Shown here: in pieces, positions 14,394-23,189 of the stretch | How positions within the stretch are numbered: the first letter of the stretch is position 1 | Layout: every line of letters begins with the position of its first letter | Source: Terriglobales bacterium | Lineage (GTDB): Bacteria > Acidobacteriota > Terriglobia > Terriglobales > Acidobacteriaceae | Assembly: GCA_035691485.1 (NCBI GenBank) | Contig: DASSIZ010000017.1 | Location: forward strand, 1 to 34,398 | Length of the DNA stretch: 34,398 nt | Direction: 5' to 3' | Notes under the pieces: model-generated | Told to the model about the DNA's origin: nothing | Seen by the model: the letters and a program-made list of their open reading frames with translations, nothing else | Database searches by the model: none | Position numbers and translations under genes: made by a program

Positions 14394-14740
14394 TTAAACA
14401 GATAGATTGTCCAAAATGGTTTGCTCGGTTCGGCGTAGTCGTTGCGCCGAAGTGAACGGAAAGGCCTCCACGCCTGAATCGAGAAACTCGATCTCGAACT
14501 GTCGAGCAACGGTGGGCTTCGGTTGCTGGATCAACTGATACATCCGCGGCTCGGTAACCGTGCCGTTGCCCTGGTCATCTACGTCAACCCCGTGCGCGGC
14601 GCCTGGTGGGTGTCCATCAATGAGCACGCGAAATCGCACGGAAGTAACCGGCACTGCCGGTCCCATTACGCGAGAAAGTGAAAGCGGTAGATGATGCGGG
14701 TGCCGGCGCGTGGGGCGCAATCTGCGACGTATTGCGGTCT
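14394..14740 (-). pseudogene. Remnant of a DipZ-like thioredoxin protein (C-terminal domain)
   Basis: The minus strand still codes for most of the C-terminal domain of the DipZ/thioredoxin-like family (Thioredoxin_10 type): RVMGPA, SVRFRVLIDGHPPGAAHG, VDVDDQGNGTV, RMYQLIQQPKP, QFEIEFLDSGVEAF. The thioredoxin domain that should precede it is gone. At the upstream edge the family's GxIxYRFHARDxxLVMGP is broken: GTRIIYRFH is read in another frame, and seven bases are missing before VMGP. At the end, the family's FTFG has become FTSAQ, as from a one-base deletion, and reading runs on to 14394. It is therefore a frameshifted relic in the gap before the redox two-component genes. Confidence 0.75.
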
Positions 14741-14805
14741 TTTGTATCTAACTAGTCTGCGGTTGCCCTGGACCCCCGACGTCCGACACGAAAGCCGAGG
14801 CCGAC

Positions 14806-16476
14806 ATGGCGAAACCAATTTTGCTCAGTGTCGACGACGACGCAGACGTGCTGCGGTCAATTGAGCGTGATCTTCGATCGCAATACGGCGCCGAATACCG
14901 AGTGATGGGGAGCGATTCTCCCGAAGGCGCGCTGGATCTTCTCCGACAACTCAAGGTCCGGAATGACAACGTGGCCCTGCTGCTTGCCGATCAACGCATG
15001 CCGCACATGGACGGGGTCAATTTTCTGCAGGAAGCAACCCGGATTTTCCCCGATGCGAAGCGTGCGTTGTTGACCGCGTATGCCGATACCAATGCCGCGA
15101 TCAGCGCGATCAATGAAGCCAATATCAGCTATTTTTTTCTCAAGCCGTGGGATCCACCGACAGAGCACCTCTATCCGCAGTTGGATGATTTGCTCGACGA
15201 CTGGCAGGCTTCGTACCGGCCAACATTCGAGGGCATTCGGTTGCTGGGCACGCGATGGTCGCCACGCGCGTATGAATTACGGGATTTCCTGGCGCGCAAC
15301 CATGTTCCATATCAATGGATTGACGTGGAGCTTTCCGCCAACGATCCGGAAACCAAGAGGTTGCTGGAGGCGCTCGGTCCGGAGGCGGCGAATCTGCCGG
15401 TCGTATTGTTTCCCGACGGAAGCAAGCTGCTGGAGAGCGTGCCGGCGGACGTAGCGCAAAAGATCGGATTGCGGACGCGGGCGCAGACTGACTTTTACGA
15501 CTTGGCCATCGTGGGTGGAGGACCGGCCGGACTGGCCGCGGCGGTTTATGGCGCATCCGAAGGACTTCACACGGTGGTGATCGAGCGCGAAGCGCCGGGA
15601 GGACAGGCGGGAATGAGCTCGCGTATCGAAAACTACCTGGGGTTCCCGAGCGGACTCAGCGGAGGCGACTTGGCGCGTCGCGCGGTAACCCAGGCGCAGC
15701 GATTCGGGGTCGAGATTCTGTCGCCGCAGGAAGCCGTGGGCATACGCATCGAGGGACCGTACCGGATTATCAAGCTGGCGGACGGCAACGAACTCTCCTG
15801 TCACGCATTGATGATTGCTGCCGGCGTCCAGTGGCGGCGACTGGACGCTCCGGGAATTGAGCGCTTGCAGGGGGCCGGCGTTTACTACGGTGGAGGCTCA
15901 ACCGAAGCGCTGTCGTGCAAGGGCGAGATTGTGTATGTGGTGGGCGGCGCGAATTCGGCGGGACAGGCCGCCATGAACTTCTCCAAGTACGCCGAACGCG
16001 TGGTCATCCTGGTGCGCGGAACGTCGCTCGCCAGCACCATGTCACAGTACCTGATCGATCAGGTCAAGGAGACATCGAACATTCGGTTGTGGACCCATGC
16101 CAGCGTGGCCGAAGTGCATGGCGACACGCACCTGGAGGAAATTTCGGTTTTGTGTTCGGACACTGGCAAAACGGAGCGTGTGCCGGCCAGCGCTATGTTC
16201 ATCTTTATTGGAGCCCTGCCGCGAACCACTTGGCTGGGAGAGGTGGTAGAGCGAGACGAACGTGGCTTCATCCTGACCGGCCCCGACCTCATGCGCGACG
16301 GAGAACGTATCAAGGGATGGACCCTGGATAGGGATCCGTTCCTGCTGGAGACCAATGTGCCGGGAGTGTTTGCGGTGGGCGATGTACGCCATGGGTCGGT
16401 TAAGCGCGTGGCTTCCGGAGTGGGTGAAGGATCGGTGGCCGTGCAGTTCATCCATCAGTATTTGAGCAAGGTCTAA
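14806..16476 (+). CDS. Response regulator fused to thioredoxin-like and thioredoxin-reductase-like domains
   Basis: A 556-residue three-domain protein. Residues 1-130 are a receiver domain with phospho-acceptor Asp62 (LADQRMPHMDG), Thr90 and Lys113 (FFLKPW). Residues 142-225 are a glutaredoxin/thioredoxin-like fold (RLLGTRWSPRAYELRDF ... NLPVVLFPDGS) with no CxxC. Residues 230-556 match low-molecular-weight thioredoxin reductases: FAD motif VGGGPAG (236-242), GGQAGMSSRIENY, NAD(P)H motif GGANSAG (380-386) and the final VFAVGDVRHG flavin contact. The redox-active CATC of the reductase is replaced by YYGGGSTEA, so it cannot reduce thioredoxin in the normal way. The kinase gene starts right after its stop codon and is its evident partner. 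Confidence 0.92.
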   Translation: MAKPILLSVDDDADVLRSIERDLRSQYGAEYRVMGSDSPEGALDLLRQLKVRNDNVALLLADQRMPHMDGVNFLQEATRIFPDAKRALLTAYADTNAAISAINEANISYFFLKPWDPPTEHLYPQLDDLLDDWQASYRPTFEGIRLLGTRWSPRAYELRDFLARNHVPYQWIDVELSANDPETKRLLEALGPEAANLPVVLFPDGSKLLESVPADVAQKIGLRTRAQTDFYDLAIVGGGPAGLAAAVYGASEGLHTVVIEREAPGGQAGMSSRIENYLGFPSGLSGGDLARRAVTQAQRFGVEILSPQEAVGIRIEGPYRIIKLADGNELSCHALMIAAGVQWRRLDAPGIERLQGAGVYYGGGSTEALSCKGEIVYVVGGANSAGQAAMNFSKYAERVVILVRGTSLASTMSQYLIDQVKETSNIRLWTHASVAEVHGDTHLEEISVLCSDTGKTERVPASAMFIFIGALPRTTWLGEVVERDERGFILTGPDLMRDGERIKGWTLDRDPFLLETNVPGVFAVGDVRHGSVKRVASGVGEGSVAVQFIHQYLSKV

Positions 16477-17865
16477 ATGGTCACGGCATCAGAATTACTT
16501 CGCGTTCCGGCATTCGACGGACTGCCTGAGGATCAGCTTGCCTGGTTCCTCAGCCAGTCAGAGGAGCTGTATCTCAAACCCGGGGACACGTACGTGCGGC
16601 CAACCGACCCGGCGGCGGCGATGTTTGTGATTCTGGAGGGAGAACTCCAGGTGCGAGGAGATTTTGCCGGCGAGACTGTCGTGATTCCGGTCAACGCGGG
16701 CCAAGTGACCGGCGCGCTGCCGTTTTCGAGGATGACGCAGGCCAAGGTAACCGGACGCGCACTCACCGCCAGCCGCCTTTTGCGTTTTCCGTCCGCACTT
16801 TTTGCAGAACTGGTGCAGAAGATGCCGGAGTTAACCAAGCGGCTGGTCGGGGTGATGTCCGACAGGATCCGCGAAGTCACCCGCATCGAACAGCAACGCG
16901 ACCGGCTGGCTGCGCTGGGTAAACTTTCGGCTGGGCTGGCGCATGAACTCAACAATCCCGCCTCCGCCGCCAAACGTGCCACCAGTCAATTACGCGACAT
17001 TCTGAAACGTATCAGGGATACGAGTCACGAGTTAGGACGGCGCGAGCTGACGCCGATGCAAAAGGCGGAAATCGAAAAGTTGGAAGCTTCCCTCACCACG
17101 CGGGACGAGCCCCCGCCGGATGCCCTGACGATTAGCGACTTGGAAGAGCAGATTGAAGCGTGGTTGCACAATCACGGGCAGAACGACCTCTGGCAACTGG
17201 CGTCCGATCTGGCGCGCAGGAATATCAGGCCGGCAGTCTTGGAGTCGCTCTTTGCGACACTCGAGCCAGATACGGCGCGAGCTGCGCTGGTGAGGATTGC
17301 GGCGTCGCTGGACGTGGCGACCCTGCTGAATGAAATCGAAAGCAGCACTTCGCGGATCTCGGAGCTGGTGCAGGCGATCAAGGAATACACGTTCATGGAC
17401 CAGTCGCCTCTCCAGAACGTAGACATTGTCAAAAGTCTTGAAAATACGCTTACGATTCTGAACCACAAGCTCAAACGCCGCGGCGTCGGGGTGCGGCGCG
17501 ACTACGAGCAGGTTCCACTGCTGGTGAATTCGTTTGGCAGCGAGCTCAACCAGGTATGGACCAATATCATTGACAACGCCATCGACGCGATGGGGGAAAA
17601 GGGCGAGCTTCGAGTTCGGACCTGTCGAGAGGACGCTTGCGTACTCGTTGAGATCGGCGACAACGGGCCAGGAATTCCGCCCGAGATTAAGTCGCATATT
17701 TTTGAGCCTTTCTTCACCACCAAGGCAGTCGGCGAGGGCACTGGGCTGGGGCTCGATACAGTGCAGCGAATCGTAAGGAAGCACCGAGGCAACATTCAGG
17801 TCACATCAAGCCCAGGCGATACGCGATTTCAAGTCTGGCTTCCCCTGGCGGAAGCTCCCAGATAG
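16477..17865 (+). CDS. Sensor histidine kinase with N-terminal cNMP-binding-like domain
   Basis: A 462-residue cytoplasmic kinase. Residues 10-115 form a cyclic-nucleotide-binding-type beta roll (MFVILEGELQVRG), but the phosphate-binding signature (FGE...RxA) is not recognisable, so the ligand may not be a cNMP. His156 in AGLAHELNNPASAA is the phospho-acceptor. An unusual helical stretch of over 100 residues (165-285) separates it from the second dimerisation helix. The ATPase domain has its N box (NQVWTNIIDNAIDAMG), DNGPGIP, the FFTTK F box and GTGLGL. No membrane segment exists. The ATG follows the previous TAA with no gap, so both are made together; the phosphate target is the receiver domain of the fusion. 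Confidence 0.93.
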   Translation: MVTASELLRVPAFDGLPEDQLAWFLSQSEELYLKPGDTYVRPTDPAAAMFVILEGELQVRGDFAGETVVIPVNAGQVTGALPFSRMTQAKVTGRALTASRLLRFPSALFAELVQKMPELTKRLVGVMSDRIREVTRIEQQRDRLAALGKLSAGLAHELNNPASAAKRATSQLRDILKRIRDTSHELGRRELTPMQKAEIEKLEASLTTRDEPPPDALTISDLEEQIEAWLHNHGQNDLWQLASDLARRNIRPAVLESLFATLEPDTARAALVRIAASLDVATLLNEIESSTSRISELVQAIKEYTFMDQSPLQNVDIVKSLENTLTILNHKLKRRGVGVRRDYEQVPLLVNSFGSELNQVWTNIIDNAIDAMGEKGELRVRTCREDACVLVEIGDNGPGIPPEIKSHIFEPFFTTKAVGEGTGLGLDTVQRIVRKHRGNIQVTSSPGDTRFQVWLPLAEAPR

Positions 17866-17969
17866 ACCGGTTGCGTATTTCGATTCGACTAAGAACAGCC
17901 AGCGAACATACGAGAGATCAAGATGGCGGGCGCAGGAGCAACACGCGTTTTCTCCCTTGAATGCAGAAT

Positions 17970-19547
17970 TTATTTCGCAAACCTTCGGAAGAAGCTCTCC
18001 TGTTTCCATCTCGGCCGCTCGTCGGCGTTCGCCACCATGATCGTCAGGCTGCTCAGTACGTCCTCGAATTTCCCCGCCGCCTCCAGGTCCACCGGCTGAT
18101 TCGTGTCATCCGAGGGCGCATGATACCGTTGTGTCAGCCACTGTTTCGCCTTGGCTGCCTCGGGCGAGTTCGGCTCAAACCCGACTTTCATTGCCAGCGA
18201 CGGCACTCCCTGGCGGATAAAGCTGTACTGGTCGCTGCGGATAAAAGCATTGCGCAATGGCTCCGGATCGGGATGCACGCGCAGACCTTGCTGCTCCGCC
18301 ACCTTGGTCGCCATGTCGCCGAGATCCGACTCCGCCAATCCATACACGGTCACTGACTTCATGGGAAAGATGGGCAGAAACATGTCGGTATTAAGGTCCG
18401 CGACAATATGCTTCTTCGGCACCGTCGGGTTTGCCGCAAAATAGCGCGATCCCAGCAGACCCTTTTCTTCCGCTGTTACCCACACGAACAGCAGAGACCG
18501 GCGCAGCTTGACCTTTGACAATGCGTTGGCCAGGTCGAGCAAAACCGCCGATCCCGATCCGTTGTCCATCGCGCCGTTGTAAATCTTGTCTCCGTTGATG
18601 GGCTCGCCCACGCCCAGATGATCGATATGCGCCGTGAGCACCACGTATTCGTCCTTCAACTTCGGGTCCGATCCCGGCAACTTCGCCACCAGGTTTGCCG
18701 ACTCAACTTCCGCGACTGTCATCTTCGCCTTTGATTTCAGGCTGACCTGGAGCGGGAAGTGCGGCATCGGCTTGCGATCTTTTGCCAGCGCCGCGATTTC
18801 CGCAAAGGTGTGCCCGGAGCCTTCGAACAGCTTCTCGGCTCGCTCGGGATTAAAAATGACAGCAATCTTCACGCCCGCCGCGTCATTCAGAGCGGGATCT
18901 GCAAGGGCCATGCTCGGACGCGTGCGCGCCAGCCGCATCCGTGACCACGGAATGTCCATGGAGGCAGGATTCGGAATGTAGATCGTCCCCAGGGCGCCTG
19001 CGTCCATCAGCGCCTTGCGTCGTTCCGCTGTCGACTGGTAGTGCGCCGCTAATGCAGAGGACATATCCGACGTCGAGCCGGCAATCAACACCGCAACCTT
19101 GTCGCGTACGTCTTGCCCGGCGAAGTCGTCATACTTCGCCTCCGGCACCCGCAGTCCGTATCCAACGAACACCAGCGGGGCATTCACCTCGGGCGCCAGG
19201 TCCACGCTCGTGCTGAACATCGCGTCCTCTCCCAGCACCAGCGGTTCGTCCTTGCCGTTTCGCACCAGGGTGATGCTCGACTGGCTTTCATCAATCGCTT
19301 TGCTCCGCAACTTCACCGGTTGGTAATAGCCGTTGCTTCCCGCCGCCGGCAGCCCGTCCTTTTGCAACTGCTGCACGACATATGCTTCCGCCTTGCGCAG
19401 GCCTTCACTGCCGGTTTCGCGTCCTTCCATGTCATCGGCGGCAAGCACCTTTACGTAGTTCCACCAGCTTTGGCCGTCGAACTTCGGCTGAGATTGCGCT
19501 AACAACGACGAGCAAAGCAACATGACCGCGACAACGATTCGATCCAT
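17970..19547 (-). CDS. Secreted M28-family metallopeptidase with PA domain
   Basis: A 525-residue exported aminopeptidase-like enzyme. A signal peptide (MDRIVVAVMLLCSSLLAQSQ) leads to an N-terminal part with LAADDMEGRETGSEG, a protease-associated insert about 120-270, and the M28 catalytic domain. Zinc ligands can be seen in order: His in TAHIDHLG, Asp in NGAMDNGSGSA, the Glu pair in TAEEKGLLGSRYF, Asp in ADLNTDMF, and the distal His in QRYHAPSDD. It likely trims peptides in the periplasm or outside for nutrition. ATG 19547 is chosen as it starts the signal peptide and has GGGGGA just upstream; the frame is open to 19649 without a signal. It diverges from the porin gene. Confidence 0.93.
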   Translation of the reverse strand: MDRIVVAVMLLCSSLLAQSQPKFDGQSWWNYVKVLAADDMEGRETGSEGLRKAEAYVVQQLQKDGLPAAGSNGYYQPVKLRSKAIDESQSSITLVRNGKDEPLVLGEDAMFSTSVDLAPEVNAPLVFVGYGLRVPEAKYDDFAGQDVRDKVAVLIAGSTSDMSSALAAHYQSTAERRKALMDAGALGTIYIPNPASMDIPWSRMRLARTRPSMALADPALNDAAGVKIAVIFNPERAEKLFEGSGHTFAEIAALAKDRKPMPHFPLQVSLKSKAKMTVAEVESANLVAKLPGSDPKLKDEYVVLTAHIDHLGVGEPINGDKIYNGAMDNGSGSAVLLDLANALSKVKLRRSLLFVWVTAEEKGLLGSRYFAANPTVPKKHIVADLNTDMFLPIFPMKSVTVYGLAESDLGDMATKVAEQQGLRVHPDPEPLRNAFIRSDQYSFIRQGVPSLAMKVGFEPNSPEAAKAKQWLTQRYHAPSDDTNQPVDLEAAGKFEDVLSSLTIMVANADERPRWKQESFFRRFAK

Positions 19548-19715
19548 GAGTCCCCCAACGTCCGAACATGGCCGCGAATTCTCGCAGACAAGTTTCCTGC
19601 GCACAACACTCCCGAGGTCTTCGCGACGCTTGCATTTCAGCGGCAGCAAAATCCGTCCGCCTGGCTGCTTCTCGCAATCTCGAGCCTTGCGCCTCAGGTA
19701 AACTTAACAGACTTT

Positions 19716-19749
19716 TGACGTCCTAAAAATCCAAGGATTCTGACATCCT
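19716..19749. repeat. Direct repeats flanking an inverted repeat, possible operator
   Basis: TGACGTCCT (19716-19724) and TGACATCCT (19741-19749) are direct copies with one mismatch, 25 bases apart. Between them lies AATCC-AA-GGATT, a small palindrome. A TTGACG at 19715-19720 resembles a -35 hexamer, without a good -10. The site is in the gap between the divergent M28 peptidase and OprB porin genes. Confidence 0.3.
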
Positions 19750-19812
19750 GCTTCTGCAATGAGGTCATCGTTTTTAGCCGAACGGCGCGGGGCCAAGCCA
19801 CAAGGAGATTTC

Positions 19813-21294
19813 GTGCGAGTTTATGTCGTCGTCATATTTGTCGCGCTCTCCTGGCCGATGGTCGTAGCGCAAACCAACCAGAATGTTCCGCCGGGCGCTT
19901 CTGATTGGAACATTGCCCCCTCCACCTGCGCAGCTCTGGGGGACTTGTCCCCACTGCAAAACGACGACGACGAACATAAACCCGCTGCACAAGAAACCGA
20001 TACAACAGCTCCAACAGATCCGCCTTCGATGTTCCCGCACTCTGACCGGAGCCGGTTTTATGTCTCCGGGCAGATGAATTTCGTCTACCAGACTAATCCG
20101 CCATTTCATGCAGCCTATACCGGCGCCAACAGTCTCTTGCCGCGCTACGAGAAAGCCATCTCTCGTGTCATGACCCTCAATACTGGTGTCGAGCTCAACC
20201 AGTCGACCGAAGTGCTGGTGGATGTAGAGGAGACCGGCGGCACCGGCATCAGTTCGGCCCTGGGGCTCGCCGGCTTCACCAACCTGGACGTGGTTCGAAA
20301 CCCCGAGCTGAGCAAGGCTCCGTATCTGGCTCGCGCGGTGTTCCACAAAATCATCGCGCTCGGCAGCGAGACCGTGGAAAGCGAGCGCAATCCGCTCTCC
20401 CTGTTCACCACCTTGCCGAAGCGACGGATTGAACTTCGCATTGGCAAGTTCAGCATGGTGGATTTTTTTGATATGAATTCCGCCGCCGGCGACAGCCATT
20501 TTCAATTCCTGAACTGGACCATAGATAACAGCGGCGCCTACGACTACCCCGCCGAGACGCGCGGCTACACCTGGGGAGTAGTGGCGGATTACGAGGCGGG
20601 CAGCTGGGGGTTTCGTTTTGCCGAAGGATTACTGCCAAAGGTCGCGAATGGCGTTGATCTGTCATGGAATCTGCGGCGAGCTCACTCCGAGAATTTTGAA
20701 TTCCAACTCCGGCGCGGCCTCATTCCCGCCAAAGCTGGAACCATCCGTGTGCTCGCCTATACGAATGAGGCCAACATGGGGCGGTATCGCGAGGCGGTGG
20801 ATCGTTTCCTTGCCGGCATTGACCCAGTGCCTGATATCACCGCACATTCGCAGCAAGTCACGCGCAAATACGGGTTCGGCATGAACCTGGAGCAGGAGGT
20901 CGCCGCCGGACTGACGGCATTTGCGCGCTTCGGATGGAATAATGGAAAGACCGAATCGTACGCATACACCGAAGTGGACTTGACGGTGCTTGGCGGGTTC
21001 CGCCTGGATGGCGAACGCTGGCGTCGCAAGTACGACCGGATGGGCCTGGCTTTTGTCAGCAACGGCATTGCGCGCGACCACCAGCGCTACCTCGCCCTTG
21101 GCGGACTCGGCTTCTTATTGGGCGATGGCGGCCTGAATTACGGCCGAGAAAGCATTGTCGAGAGCTTCTACACGGCTCACCTCTGGCGCGGAGTTTACGC
21201 CGGGATCGACCTACAACACATCAACAACCCCGGCTACAACCGCGATCGTGGACCCGTGATTGTGCCCGGGTTGCGACTCCACCTGGAGTTTTAG
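19813..21294 (+). CDS. OprB-family carbohydrate-selective porin
   Basis: A 493-residue outer-membrane barrel of the OprB family, which lets sugars through the outer membrane. The C-terminal part is diagnostic: YLALGGLGFLLGDGGLNYG, then the segment with ESFYTAHLWRGVY and NNPGYNRDRGP, and a final LHLEF ending in Phe. The N-terminal region (SRFYVSGQMNFVYQTNPPFHAAYTG across 95-120) and IGKFSMVDFFDMN are also typical. GTG 19813 is chosen: AAGGAG lies five bases upstream and a signal peptide (VYVVVIFVALSWPMVVAQ) follows at once. An ATG at 19759 would add 18 residues before the signal. It converges on the methyltransferase gene. The sugar cannot be told. Confidence 0.93.
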   Translation: MRVYVVVIFVALSWPMVVAQTNQNVPPGASDWNIAPSTCAALGDLSPLQNDDDEHKPAAQETDTTAPTDPPSMFPHSDRSRFYVSGQMNFVYQTNPPFHAAYTGANSLLPRYEKAISRVMTLNTGVELNQSTEVLVDVEETGGTGISSALGLAGFTNLDVVRNPELSKAPYLARAVFHKIIALGSETVESERNPLSLFTTLPKRRIELRIGKFSMVDFFDMNSAAGDSHFQFLNWTIDNSGAYDYPAETRGYTWGVVADYEAGSWGFRFAEGLLPKVANGVDLSWNLRRAHSENFEFQLRRGLIPAKAGTIRVLAYTNEANMGRYREAVDRFLAGIDPVPDITAHSQQVTRKYGFGMNLEQEVAAGLTAFARFGWNNGKTESYAYTEVDLTVLGGFRLDGERWRRKYDRMGLAFVSNGIARDHQRYLALGGLGFLLGDGGLNYGRESIVESFYTAHLWRGVYAGIDLQHINNPGYNRDRGPVIVPGLRLHLEF

Positions 21295-21331
21295 TGTCAG
21301 AGTGTCGGGCTGGGAGCCGCAAGGACACGAT

Positions 21332-21994
21332 TTATTTCTTAAATGCCTCGACGTACAGGGACCGCGGCAAGCCTTCACGGTCGCCAGGATCGTAGGATAA
21401 AACCTTGTCGCCGTAGAGGACGCTTTGTCCTTCCGCCGTTTCGGTCACCTCGGCAAAGCCGGCACGACGCAGCATTTCCTGCATGTGGGTAAAGTCAAAC
21501 GCGCTGCGATGCTGGCCATCGCAGAAAATGAAGTTCACGAAACGCCCGCCCAGGGAATCGTATGGCCGCGGGAACTGCGCGCTGAACCAGTTGACCTCGC
21601 GGCGGTTGTAGGCCTCAATCGCGGTGCGCAAGCTGGGCACGATGATGCGCATGCCGCCGCCGGAACGAAGCACGCGATAACACTCCGCCAGCAGCCGTGC
21701 TAATTCGTCGGGGAAGAAATGCTCCAGCACGTGAGTGGTATAGATGGAAGCAACGCTGCCGTCGGGATAAGGAAGCCCGTTGCGCACGTCAAGCCAGAGA
21801 TCGATTTTGTGCCCCGGGTTGGCGTCCACGTTGACGAACCCGGGAAGATAATTTGGCCCGCATCCAAGATGAAGATGGACCGGGCGGCCATTGGTGCCGC
21901 GGATTCGGGATAGCGTTCGCCGAAGGTAATAGTTCGGCAACGTGGCCTTGGAGAGGCCGAGGAAATACAGATCCTTATAACGCTGGTGAATCAA
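21332..21994 (-). CDS. SAM-dependent methyltransferase (type 11)
   Basis: A 220-residue class I methyltransferase. Motif I is VHLHLGCGPNYLPGFVNVD, and motif IV to post-I features include DVRNGLPYPDGS and TTHVLEHF, then LRSGGGMRIIVPS. The rest (HRSAFDFTHMQEMLRRAGF) is typical of enzymes in O-antigen and exopolysaccharide clusters that modify sugars or control chain length. The frame begins with TTG (21994) and no clear ribosome site, so the exact start is unsure. It is the last gene of the minus-strand glycan cluster, 82 bases after the preceding GT-C-like gene. The methyl acceptor is unknown. Confidence 0.87.
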   Translation of the reverse strand: MIHQRYKDLYFLGLSKATLPNYYLRRTLSRIRGTNGRPVHLHLGCGPNYLPGFVNVDANPGHKIDLWLDVRNGLPYPDGSVASIYTTHVLEHFFPDELARLLAECYRVLRSGGGMRIIVPSLRTAIEAYNRREVNWFSAQFPRPYDSLGGRFVNFIFCDGQHRSAFDFTHMQEMLRRAGFAEVTETAEGQSVLYGDKVLSYDPGDREGLPRSLYVEAFKK

Positions 21995-22076
21995 GATTGT
22001 CTCAACCCAAGTTGCTGCGAATCATAGCATGGCAAATCTGGTCAGCTCTGCAAGGAAACCAGCAGGTACCCGTGAG

Positions 22077-23183
22077 CTAACGCAGCAGGCCGTGGAAAGT
22101 CGCCATGGCTTTGCGCACATTCATCGCCGAAGCCGCGCCCAGGATCGCGCTCACCGTCGCGTAGAGCGGAAAAGCAGGGATCAACGCCTCAGCCTGTTTC
22201 GAGAACTCCCGGATACCGAGGGGCACCAGCGGCAAAACGAAACGCGGATACTCGGCCTTCAGCCAGTGCGGTGAATTGTACGCCAGGAGAAATACCGCAT
22301 AGCCGATTCCGAAGCCCCACTCGACCGGAAAATCCCGCCGCTGCTCTTTACCATTCTTGATCATGAGGACGAGTGTCGCGATCGTGAACAAAACCCAAAT
22401 GGCCGTCCAAACAATGTTGGTCACAGGTTGCGCAGATAAGTATTCGCGGATGCCTTGCGCGAGGGGAAGCAACGGCAGCGTGATGGGCGACGCTGCTTTC
22501 CAATCGAACCGCGAGTAGGAATGCCAGTGCATGAGCGGATCGTGGTAAATCACGTACTGCGGAATCATGTAACCGACTGCCATGACGAATCCGATCGCGG
22601 TGCAAGCCGCTGCTGTTCTCCACTGCCTTCGCCAGAGCAGGGTGGCGCCGATGGCGAGCAGCGCGATGAAGCCCGGCGCCGGTCGGACAATCGTTGCCAT
22701 GGCGGCGAAAAGGCTCGCCCGGTACCAACGCTCCAGCCGCGCTTCGTGGAACGCGGCAAAAACCAGTGCCACTGCCAGGGTATCCGAGCCTCCCAGCATG
22801 GAGCCTTTGATCCAGCAAAAATTAGCGGCTGTGAACCACACCGCAACTGCCATTCCCCACAACCGTTGGCAAAGAAGCACGGCGGCAACCGAGCTCGCGA
22901 TTGAGACGATCACCAGCGACAATTCGTCGGGCAGTCGAAACAGGGCGCTCACGCAGGCGATGGCGTAGGAGTAACCCCAGAATACCCTCGGTTGAACGTG
23001 GGAAAAATCGTGCGTGCGCAGAGCGCGCGCGATCGCCAGGTAGTCGAAATTGTCCGCGTATCCCGCGGCGCGAATCAGAAACGGCGTCAGCAGCGAGAGC
23101 ACAATCGCGAACAGTCCGAACGAGTAGACCGCGGCTGCCAGCGGGGCCCAGTCACTCGGCTTGTACTGAAACCTACGCAACAT
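22077..23183 (-). CDS. Polytopic membrane protein, GT-C-like glycosyltransferase
   Basis: A 368-residue integral membrane protein with about nine to ten hydrophobic helices. After the first helix it has GYADNFDYLAIARALRTHDF, whose Asp44/Asp47 lie in the first periplasmic loop where polyprenyl-phosphate-dependent GT-C enzymes keep their catalytic acid. The rest (YHDPLMHWHSYSRFDWKAAS, then YNSPHWLKAEYPRFVLPLVPL) suits the mannosyltransferase/ArnT-like group. The ATG stands seven bases after the stop of the next upstream gene, so they are cotranscribed. It probably adds a sugar to a lipid-linked glycan on the outer face of the inner membrane. The donor and acceptor are unknown. Confidence 0.78.
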   Translation of the reverse strand: MLRRFQYKPSDWAPLAAAVYSFGLFAIVLSLLTPFLIRAAGYADNFDYLAIARALRTHDFSHVQPRVFWGYSYAIACVSALFRLPDELSLVIVSIASSVAAVLLCQRLWGMAVAVWFTAANFCWIKGSMLGGSDTLAVALVFAAFHEARLERWYRASLFAAMATIVRPAPGFIALLAIGATLLWRRQWRTAAACTAIGFVMAVGYMIPQYVIYHDPLMHWHSYSRFDWKAASPITLPLLPLAQGIREYLSAQPVTNIVWTAIWVLFTIATLVLMIKNGKEQRRDFPVEWGFGIGYAVFLLAYNSPHWLKAEYPRFVLPLVPLGIREFSKQAEALIPAFPLYATVSAILGAASAMNVRKAMATFHGLLR

Positions 23184-23189
23184 AGTGCA

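Noticed and set aside
13320-14405. 361-codon open frame antisense to the PEGA-domain gene
   Set aside because: The minus strand carries the signal peptide, BamE-like and PEGA domains with a good ribosome site; the antisense product is Arg/His-rich low-complexity.
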